A stretch of 53,841 bases of DNA, from NCBI GenBank assembly GCA_902770965.1, contig CACXUY010000007.1, positions 1 through 53,841 of the forward strand, written 5' to 3'. Below the pieces are notes generated by a model. The model had not been told where the DNA came from. It did no database searches and saw only the letters and a program-made list of their open reading frames with translations. The stretch comes from an uncultured Lachnospiraceae bacterium. Lineage in GTDB: Bacteria > Bacillota > Clostridia > Lachnospirales > Lachnospiraceae. Position numbers and translations under genes: made by a program. Shown piece by piece: positions 34,960 to 41,283 of this stretch. How positions within the stretch are numbered: the stretch's first letter is position 1; each line of letters begins with the position of its first letter.

Positions 34960-35938
34960 GGATAAAGACCCCGGACACGAACTCATGGTGGTCAACACGG
35001 ACTCAGGTGCTTGCGGCAAACGTCTTGACAGCTGGCTGTCGGAGTCATATGAGGATCTGTCAAGGTCGTATATCCAGAAGCTCATCCGCAGCGGCCATAT
35101 AAATATAAACGGAAAGCCTATGAAAGCCGGGAAGAAGCTCAGCGGTAATGAGACTATATCTATAGAACTCCCTCCTCCGGTCACTGCCGACATCCTGCCT
35201 GAAGATATTCCTCTTGATATAGTATATGAAGATGACGACATACTTATAGTAAATAAACCTAAAGACATGGTCGTGCATCCTGCCCCGGGACACGCATCCG
35301 GAACGCTGGTTAATGCTTTGATGTATCATTGCGGTGCCAGCTTGTCAGGTATAAATGGTGTTCAGCGGCCCGGCATAGTACACCGAATCGACCGCGATAC
35401 CACAGGTCTTCTGGTGGTATGCAAGAACGATGCTTCTCACGCAGCCATAGCCGCGCAGCTGGCAGAGCATTCCATATCGCGGCGCTATGTCGCTCTGATC
35501 ATCGGCTGTCCTAAGACAGATGAAGGGGTTGTGGACGCTCCCATAGGGCGCAGCAGGAACAACCGCATGAAGATGGCGGTGGATCATGTGAACGGAAAAA
35601 CTGCCGTCACCCACTATCGTGTAATCGAAAAGTTCTCAGGATACTCATTGGTTGAATGCAGGCTTGAGACTGGACGGACACACCAGATCAGAGTGCACAT
35701 GTCATACATCGGTCATCCCGTGGCAGGCGATCCTCTTTATGCTTCGTCAGGGCAGACCCTGCGCATTCGTGTTCTGGAGAATGGCTGTGCCAGAACCTGC
35801 CCGATACAGCTCAAGGGACAGGCGCTTCACGCGAGGCTCTTAGGATTGATACATCCATCAAGCGGAGAATATATGGAGTGGGAAGCCCCGCTGCCGCAGT
35901 ATTTTGAAGAGCTTTTGAGTTTGCTCCGGGCGCATTGA
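34952..35938 (+). CDS. rluD: Pseudouridine synthase, RluD family
   Basis: Converts uridines of large-subunit rRNA to pseudouridine. The N-terminal S4 domain has RLDSWLSESYEDLSRSYIQK near residue 23. The catalytic domain carries the active-site Asp in GIVHRIDRDTTGLLVV near residue 141, and ETGRTHQIRVHMSYIGHPV near residue 240. An in-frame ATG at 34919 lies deeper in lspA. The ATG at 34952 has GGAGGAGA eight bases upstream and gives 328 residues. lspA-rluD is a frequent Firmicute gene pair. Exact target positions (1911/1915/1917 type) are assumed. Confidence 0.93.
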   Translation: MPKDKDPGHELMVVNTDSGACGKRLDSWLSESYEDLSRSYIQKLIRSGHININGKPMKAGKKLSGNETISIELPPPVTADILPEDIPLDIVYEDDDILIVNKPKDMVVHPAPGHASGTLVNALMYHCGASLSGINGVQRPGIVHRIDRDTTGLLVVCKNDASHAAIAAQLAEHSISRRYVALIIGCPKTDEGVVDAPIGRSRNNRMKMAVDHVNGKTAVTHYRVIEKFSGYSLVECRLETGRTHQIRVHMSYIGHPVAGDPLYASSGQTLRIRVLENGCARTCPIQLKGQALHARLLGLIHPSSGEYMEWEAPLPQYFEELLSLLRAH

Positions 35939-35980
35939 ATGATCGCGTTGAATGATGACAGTGAGTGACGCATAACACTT

Positions 35981-36009
35981 TTGACACTTAGAAGTAATTA
36001 TGGTATAAA
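35981..36009 (+). promoter_or_regulatory. Promoter for the kinase-SatD-DUF3307 genes
   Basis: Perfect TTGACA (35981-35986), 17-bp spacer and TATAAA (36004-36009). Downstream at 36030-36050 lies one arm of the TTCAGCACCCC palindromic family, inside the predicted leader. Confidence 0.7.
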
Positions 36010-36089
36010 TAAGTTATATTTGGGTAACAATTCAGCACCCCAGACTTGGCCTTCTTTGTGATATTAATAGATGAAAGGAGCATATGAAG

Positions 36090-36713
36090 ATGGCAGACAA
36101 TCTTATAATTACCATAGGCAGAGTGTATGGAGGCGGCGGTCTTACCATCGGAAAAAAGCTTGCGGAGAGGCTCGGCGTAAAGTGTTATGACAAAGAACTC
36201 ATAACCCTTGCCGCGAAGGAAAGCGGACTCTGCACGGAGGTTTTTGAGCATAACGATGAGAAGCCCACAAGCAGCTTTTTTTATTCTCTGGTGATGGATA
36301 CTCATGGCATCGGACAGCCTATGAACAATTACGTCAACGTTCCTCTAAACCAGAAGGTCTTCCTCGCTCAGTTCGAGACCATTCAGAATCTTGCGGCCAG
36401 GGAGTCCTGCGTCATCGTCGGCAGGTGCGCGGACTATGCGCTTTCGTCCAACAACAATGTTTACAATGTTTTCATAACAGCTGAGATGAAGGACAGGATC
36501 GACCGCATTTCCAAGCTCCTCGGTGAGGATAAGAAGAAGGTCGAAGACATCATCGCGAAAACGGACAAGAAGAGATCGAATTACTACAACTACTATACGA
36601 ATAAGCGTTGGGGCAGCGCGTCGAGCTACGACCTATGCATCAATTCATCAATAGTCGGGGAAGATGGCGCAGTTGACCTAATTCTGAAGTTCATAGAACT
36701 CAGGAAGAGATGA
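36090..36713 (+). CDS. Cytidylate kinase-like protein
   Basis: P-loop kinase of the cytidylate-kinase-like family (Cytidylate_kin2 type). The N-terminus IITIGRVYGGGGLTIGKKLA holds a glycine-rich nucleotide loop, followed by YDKELITLAA near residue 33 and ESCVIVGRCADYAL near residue 107. It is not a standard Cmk in length or motifs, so the natural substrate is open. An ATG at 36084 is three bases from AAAGGAG; the ATG at 36090 has a 9-base gap and gives 207 residues. It overlaps the SatD gene by four bases. Confidence 0.83.
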   Translation: MADNLIITIGRVYGGGGLTIGKKLAERLGVKCYDKELITLAAKESGLCTEVFEHNDEKPTSSFFYSLVMDTHGIGQPMNNYVNVPLNQKVFLAQFETIQNLAARESCVIVGRCADYALSSNNNVYNVFITAEMKDRIDRISKLLGEDKKKVEDIIAKTDKKRSNYYNYYTNKRWGSASSYDLCINSSIVGEDGAVDLILKFIELRKR

Positions 36714-37432
36714 ACGCGTCGTCAAGGGATAAGGTGATGTGTGTGCAGGAATATAAAAATAATTCCGAGGAAGGCCGAAGTTATGTCGCTGTCATCGGCG
36801 ACATAAAGGGGTCAAGAAAGCTTTCCGACAGGGCTGCCTGTCAACTGAAGCTCAAGAAGGTGCTTAACGGCATCAATGAGATGTATGCCGAAGCAATTGC
36901 CTCTAAGCTTACAATAACTATCGGCGATGAGTTCCAAGGACTTTTCGCGGATGGCGCTCCAGTTCTGGACGTGCTCACACAGATCGCCTTTGAGATGCAG
37001 CCGGTCGAGTTTCGTTTTGGTATAGGCATCGGTCCTATATTTACGGATATCAACCCTCAGGTTTCGGTCGGAGCTGACGGACCTGCATACCACCGGGCAA
37101 GATCAGCAGTGGATGCCGTGAAGAACACCGAGGGTCGAAACCGCTCAGCACCATCTTCATTGCTTGTTTTTTCTGATAGCCCTGCGGATCTGTATGTCAA
37201 TGCTTCACTGAAGCTGCTCCATGCCCTTGCCGATGCCTGGAGCAATCGGCAGAAGGAGATAATTTACGACATACTCATTCATCGCGACAGCCAAGTGAAT
37301 GTAGCTGCCAGACACGGCATCACGCAACCAACGGTACAGAAGATCCTGAGTTCAGGAAGATACTATTCCTTCCAGGATTCCTATGATGCAATAGTTCATT
37401 ATTTGAGCGAGGTAAAGAGCATTGATATTTAA
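36710..37432 (+). CDS. SatD-family protein
   Basis: A 240-residue protein of the SatD family, first named in streptococcal acid-tolerance work; its biochemical function is not known. Conserved blocks are YVAVIGDIKGSRKLSDR near residue 25, TITIGDEFQGLFADG near residue 66, and VGADGPAYHRARSA near residue 119. The C-terminal region (HGITQPTVQKILSSGRY) looks like a helix-turn-helix, suggesting DNA binding. The ATG overlaps the upstream stop (ATGA); a GTG at 36743 is an alternative. It overlaps the DUF3307 gene, a standard pairing for this family. Confidence 0.85.
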   Translation: MNASSRDKVMCVQEYKNNSEEGRSYVAVIGDIKGSRKLSDRAACQLKLKKVLNGINEMYAEAIASKLTITIGDEFQGLFADGAPVLDVLTQIAFEMQPVEFRFGIGIGPIFTDINPQVSVGADGPAYHRARSAVDAVKNTEGRNRSAPSSLLVFSDSPADLYVNASLKLLHALADAWSNRQKEIIYDILIHRDSQVNVAARHGITQPTVQKILSSGRYYSFQDSYDAIVHYLSEVKSIDI

Positions 37433-38180
37433 AGAATATATGACGCTCCTTCTGCTCGGACACATAATCGGTGATTATTACCTGCAGACGGACATGCTTG
37501 CAAAAAAGAAGGACGTGAATATTAATGCGGTTTTTCTGCATTCCGTGATCTATGCTCTGTCCATGCTGGCGGTCATGCTGCCGTTCTTGTCAGTGACCAC
37601 GGTTCTTGCGTGGCTGCTTGCCTCGCTTTTCCATGCGGCGATAGATTTCCTTCGATATAGTGTCCAGCGCATGCTGTTCCCTAAAGGAAAGATTCCGGAG
37701 GAGCTTGGCAGGATCATATTTCTGTTCGACCAGCTGCTGCACGCAATTTCGATACTTCTTATCGGGCTGATATTCGGAATGAAGTACATAGCGGTCTCCG
37801 AGCTTCCTCCTTTCAGCGCCCTTTTTGAGGCGATAGGCCTGCCCGGTCTTTCGATAGTGTCATGGTTGTTTGTCATCTTATTCCTGCACAAACCGGCGAA
37901 CATGATAGTTCAGGCGATCATCGGTGACTATGCGTCTCCCTCTAAGAAGACAGCTGAGCGCGACAGGAACGCAGGTGTTGTGATCGGGACGATGGAAAGA
38001 ATGGTGATGGTGGTTCTCATAATCATCCACCAGTATCTCGTCATCGGACTCCTGATAGTCGCGAAATCCATCGCCAGATTCCTGAGAATAACGAGGGAGC
38101 GTTCCTTCGCGGAATACTATATAATCGGTACTCTGGCCAGCACGATCATCGCGATCCTGGCATATCAGCTGCTGCCATGA
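37422..38180 (+). CDS. DUF3307 membrane protein
   Basis: A 252-residue polytopic protein with about six hydrophobic segments and the DUF3307 opening LLLLGHIIGDYYLQTDMLAK near residue 8. NKPANMIVQAI-like sequence (KPANMIVQAIIGDYA) occurs in the middle. DUF3307 genes usually accompany SatD genes, as here, so the two likely act together at the membrane; the function is unknown. The start is a TTG inside the last SatD codons with GAGG upstream. A perfect 12-bp hairpin lies about 140 bp past its stop. Confidence 0.85.
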   Translation: MIFKEYMTLLLLGHIIGDYYLQTDMLAKKKDVNINAVFLHSVIYALSMLAVMLPFLSVTTVLAWLLASLFHAAIDFLRYSVQRMLFPKGKIPEELGRIIFLFDQLLHAISILLIGLIFGMKYIAVSELPPFSALFEAIGLPGLSIVSWLFVILFLHKPANMIVQAIIGDYASPSKKTAERDRNAGVVIGTMERMVMVVLIIIHQYLVIGLLIVAKSIARFLRITRERSFAEYYIIGTLASTIIAILAYQLLP

Positions 38181-38185
38181 ACAGC

Positions 38186-38317
38186 TGTGAAACGGATATC
38201 ATGCGATAAATCGCAAAGAACGTGTTATAAGCCATAAACCTCTAAAAACGGATATTATGCCATAAACTGCAGAAAAACGGAGAAATACGCCATAAACTGT
38301 GAAGAATGGGTATCACG
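38186..38317 (+). repeat. Degenerate tandem repeat of about 30 bp
   Basis: Four to five imperfect units built on AAACGGATATTATGCCATAA followed by ACTG. They are recognisable at about 38186, 38217, 38242, 38271 and 38301, with unit lengths near 30 bp. Identity between units is moderate. The stretch is the first part of a 417-bp gap (38181-38597) that has no gene but holds a hairpin and a repeat element further on. Confidence 0.65.
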
Positions 38318-38359
38318 CCGCATGTCGAATCGAGAATAATCATCGTCTTCGACATGCGG
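38318..38359 (+). terminator. Perfect 12-bp hairpin, probable terminator
   Basis: CCGCATGTCGAA (38318-38329) pairs perfectly with TTCGACATGCGG (38348-38359), with an 18-base loop. The tail TTATTGTTTTC is T-rich but not a pure T-run, so this may be a terminator of moderate strength for the SatD unit. Confidence 0.5.
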
Positions 38360-38435
38360 TTATTGTTTTCTGATGCTGTTATAACTGCTGGATTCATTGT
38401 TCAATTCGTCAACTGCTCATATTAAACATTCATAG

Positions 38436-38536
38436 CACGCATGTGCTGCCACGACGTGTAGAAGTCGTTGCAGCATACATGCGTGTATGAATGCATCCCT
38501 ATATGGCCACCCGCTTCGCGGGGGCCGACTTTCAAT
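38436..38536 (+). repeat. 100-bp repeat, left copy flanking the hydrolase gene
   Basis: About 100 bp matching the reverse complement of 39781-39880 with roughly 85 per cent identity by hand alignment. The first half folds into a long hairpin, CGCATGTGCTGCCACGAC with GTCGTTGCAGCATACATGCG. The second half holds CCCGC-TTC-GCGGG. It ends 61 bp before the hydrolase ATG. Confidence 0.8.
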
Positions 38537-38597
38537 GTAATGCTCCGCGTTTCGTACCCACGCAAATTTTATAATACAACTGAAATGGAGGTCGTAG

Positions 38598-39572
38598 ATG
38601 AAGGTATTGCTTAGGGATAAGGACTTTGTCGAAAAGATGGAAGAGAAGGTCAAACCTTTTCTGACAAACCGGATTAATAGTGGTTTTTTTGAGAGAATCG
38701 AGGGGCAGCCTATCTATTATGAACACTATGAAGCTGATGACAAGAAAGGAACTGTAGTTATAGTTCACGGTTTTACAGAATTTATCAGAAAATTAGATGA
38801 AGTTATGTATTATTTTTTGAAAGGCGGTTATTCCGTATGGGCTATAGAGCAGAGAGGTCACGGCAGCTCATATAAAACCGCCACTGATCCTGACGTGGTT
38901 CAGATAGATGATTACAATGACCTGATCGAAGATCTGCATTACATGGTCGTGAACCTGGTCATGAAGGATTGCAGCGATGGTCTTCCCAGGATATTGTATG
39001 GGCATTCTATGGGAGGAGCGGTGTCCGCATGTTTTGCGGAGCGGTATCCGGATATTTTTGACCGGATCATTTTGAGTTCGCCGATGCTTAGACTGAAAAC
39101 GGGCAAGATGCCTTACAGGGCTATGTATGCTTTTTTGAAAGGGCTGATAGCTTCGGGAAAGGGAAGAGAGCCTCTGCCGGGGAGCGCGCCTTTAGGGGAA
39201 GAATACGTATATGAAGATGGCTGCGGCACCTGTCGCCAGAGAGATGAATTCGCGTATAACCTAAAGCGTTCTGATGACAGATACAGAGCCTGTATGCCTT
39301 CGTGTGATACGGTAATGCAGTTCCACCTGATCTCTGAGTATGCCAGAAGCAAGAAGAATGCGCAGAAGATCAAAGCAAAGGTGCTCCTGCTGCAGGCAGA
39401 TGACGACACCTTGGTTCATCCGGATGGCGGCAAGTATTTTATGAAGAATGTGGCTTTCGGCAGACTGATACGCGTAAAGAATTCTAAGCACGAGATATAC
39501 GACAGCACGGAAGATGTACTTAGGAAATATTGGAAGCTTATCATGGATTTTTGCCGCGGAGATATCCTGTAA
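38598..39572 (+). CDS. Alpha/beta hydrolase, lysophospholipase/monoglyceride-lipase-like
   Basis: Serine hydrolase with the nucleophile elbow GHSMGGAVS (Ser at about residue 137), an oxyanion region VIVHGFTEFIRK near residue 55, the acid in LLQADDDTLVHPDG near residue 264, and the catalytic His in KNSKHEIYDS near residue 296. It resembles the PldB and serine aminopeptidase S33 group, so an ester or lipid substrate is likely. No signal peptide is visible, so it is cytoplasmic. GGAGG lies seven bases before the ATG. The gene stands alone between two inverted 100-bp repeats. Confidence 0.9.
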   Translation: MKVLLRDKDFVEKMEEKVKPFLTNRINSGFFERIEGQPIYYEHYEADDKKGTVVIVHGFTEFIRKLDEVMYYFLKGGYSVWAIEQRGHGSSYKTATDPDVVQIDDYNDLIEDLHYMVVNLVMKDCSDGLPRILYGHSMGGAVSACFAERYPDIFDRIILSSPMLRLKTGKMPYRAMYAFLKGLIASGKGREPLPGSAPLGEEYVYEDGCGTCRQRDEFAYNLKRSDDRYRACMPSCDTVMQFHLISEYARSKKNAQKIKAKVLLLQADDDTLVHPDGGKYFMKNVAFGRLIRVKNSKHEIYDSTEDVLRKYWKLIMDFCRGDIL

Positions 39573-39652
39573 GAGCCTGATGCGCAACCTCATCCGTTTG
39601 ATGCAGGTCAGCCTGGCCTCTGAATTGTCACGGTGAGAGCGAAGAACTGCAA

Positions 39653-39728
39653 TGAAGCAGCCGATGGAGGATGCTTCATGGAAGGAAAATGTATTTATTC
39701 GCTAAAGACAGCTTTAACGAATAAATAC
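39653..39728. other. Two hairpins downstream of the hydrolase gene
   Basis: ATGAAGCA (39653-39660) pairs with TGCTTCAT (about 39673-39680). Further on, GTATTTATTCGCTAAAG (39691-39707) pairs with CTTTAACGAATAAATAC (39712-39728) with one mismatch and a four-base loop. The second is strong enough to stop transcription but lacks a T-run. The gap 39573-40099 has no gene; beyond these hairpins it is filled by the two repeat elements at 39781-39979. Confidence 0.6.
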
Positions 39729-39780
39729 GGCATATTTGTGTTCGGACATGCCATTTGGGACATTAATGTCTGATAAAACC

Positions 39781-39880
39781 TTGAAGGTCGGCCTCACGAA
39801 ACGGGTGGACATATAGGGATGCATACATACATCGCTGTATGCTGCCGCAACCTTCACACGTTGTGGCAGCACAGGCGTGC
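39781..39880 (-). repeat. 100-bp repeat, right copy, inverted
   Basis: Reverse-complement partner of 38436-38536. The hairpin arms TGCTGCCGCAAC (39840-39851) and GTTGTGGCAGCA (39860-39871) differ from the left copy by changes that mostly keep the pairing. Its last bases, GGCGTGC, run into copy C of the structured dispersed repeat, as if one element had joined or inserted into the other. Confidence 0.8.
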
Positions 39881-39979
39881 GGAAAGTGCGAATACTGGTT
39901 GAGCGTGGCGGGAGTGCGAAGCACGGAGCCACGCGGAGACTTATAAAGCATGCTTGTGCCAAACTTGGCATGTAGGTTT
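39875..39979 (+). repeat. Structured dispersed repeat, copy C
   Basis: Third copy of the family at 2601 and 15649. The middle stem is perfect here: GCGTGGC (39903-39909) with GCCACGC (39928-39934), enclosing GTGC-GAA-GCAC. The final hairpin TGCCA (39957-39961) with TGGCA (39966-39970) and the closing TGTAGGTTT are kept. The 5' arm of the first stem is absent and replaced by the 100-bp inverted repeat. It lies about 120 bp before the recombinase start. Confidence 0.75.
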
Positions 39980-40099
39980 ACTATATTGACATCTTGATTA
40001 TACGCATGACTGTGATATTATTATTGCGTTGCTCATGGATGTGGATCCGTTAGGGTCGTTGTAACGCTCATATTATTGTATCTTAATCGGGACTATCGT

Positions 40100-41209
40100 A
40101 TGATAAAGAAAAAAGTCTGGCATGAACAGGTTGATATCATAAATACCTTGAAGCTTCGAGAACAGCTGGAATCACTTCCTCCATTCACGAGGATGTTTTT
40201 CCGAGCCATCGAACCGAATACTACGAGCCGCACCCGCATCGCTTATGCTTACGATCTTTCAGTTTTCTTCTCCTATGCCGTTGAGAATATTGAAGCCTTC
40301 CGCGGCAGGCAGATTCATGAGATCACCCTTGAAATGCTCGATTCCGTGAAGCTTCTCGACCTTGAGAACTATATGGAGCATCTAAAATACTATCATTGTA
40401 AAGATAATAATGACTGGGCGAGGGTTAATCAGGAACGGGGAATCATGAGGAAGATGTCCTCGCTGAAGTCTTTCTATCATTATTACTATCGCAAAGAGCT
40501 GATCAAGACAGATCCGACTGCTCTCGTGGTTCTTCCAAAGATCAGGGAAAAAGAAATCATCCGTCTGGATGTTGACGAAGTGGCAAGGCTTCTGGATGAA
40601 GTCGAGTCCGGCGATAAGCTGAGCGGACGCCAGAAAGCATTTCACGAGAGGACCAAGACAAGGGATCTTGCCATACTCACACTGTTTCTTGGCACCGGAA
40701 TCAGGGTTTCCGAGCTGGTAGGCCTTGACATGGATGATGTCGATTTTCGAAACGCCGGCATACACATTCACAGGAAAGGCGGGAAGGAAGTTATCGTATA
40801 TTTCGGGGATGAGGTCGAGGAAGCACTCCTGCTCTATGAGGCGGAACGCAGGCTCATTCAGGCGCAGAAAGGTCATGAGAACGCCTTTTTCCTGTCTCTT
40901 CAGAAGAAAAGGATAGGTGTGAGAAGTATCGAAAACCTTGTAAAAAAATACGCCTCGACCGTCACGACTCTGAAGAATATCACTCCACACAAGCTGCGCA
41001 GCACCTATGGCACGAGTCTCTATCAGGAGACAGGCGATATATACCTGGTGGCAGATGTGCTGGGGCACTCTGACATCAATACGACGAGGAAGCACTATGC
41101 GGCTATCGAGGACCAGCACAGGCGTATGGCGAGGAACAAGGTGCGTCTGAGAGAGTCTGAAAAAGAATCCGGCACTGCTGCAATGTATGAAAAGAAAGCC
41201 ATAGAATAA
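40100..41209 (+). CDS. Xer-type tyrosine recombinase
   Basis: Site-specific recombinase, 369 residues. The N-terminal SAM-like DNA-binding domain spans about residues 12-135. The catalytic set is Arg202 (GTGIRVSELVGLD), the beta-hairpin Lys in RKGGKEVIVYF, His297-x-x-Arg300 (HKLRSTYG), and His with Tyr in GHSDINTTRKHYA near residue 332. It resembles chromosomal XerC/XerD enzymes of Clostridia rather than phage integrases, and no phage genes are near. A TTG at 40076 is an alternative start; neither has a strong ribosome binding site. No dif-like site was recognised. Confidence 0.9.
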   Translation: MIKKKVWHEQVDIINTLKLREQLESLPPFTRMFFRAIEPNTTSRTRIAYAYDLSVFFSYAVENIEAFRGRQIHEITLEMLDSVKLLDLENYMEHLKYYHCKDNNDWARVNQERGIMRKMSSLKSFYHYYYRKELIKTDPTALVVLPKIREKEIIRLDVDEVARLLDEVESGDKLSGRQKAFHERTKTRDLAILTLFLGTGIRVSELVGLDMDDVDFRNAGIHIHRKGGKEVIVYFGDEVEEALLLYEAERRLIQAQKGHENAFFLSLQKKRIGVRSIENLVKKYASTVTTLKNITPHKLRSTYGTSLYQETGDIYLVADVLGHSDINTTRKHYAAIEDQHRRMARNKVRLRESEKESGTAAMYEKKAIE

Positions 41210-41222
41210 ATAATATTTAACT

Positions 41223-41252
41223 ATTCAGTGCCCAAGACTTGGGATGCTGAAT
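41223..41252. repeat. Palindromic element of the TTCAGCACCCC family
   Basis: ATTCAGTGCCCAAG (41223-41236) pairs with CTTGGGATGCTGAAT (41238-41252); outer stem ATTCAG/CTGAAT, inner stem CCCA/TGGG. It lies in the 74-bp gap before the GTPase gene. Confidence 0.65.
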
Positions 41253-41283
41253 AATTGCAAATAATTCTAAGGAAAAGGTTCGC

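Noticed and set aside
40100-41209. Phage or integron integrase
   Set aside because: No phage genes, attachment repeats or gene cassettes are near. Sequence and setting fit a chromosomal Xer recombinase.
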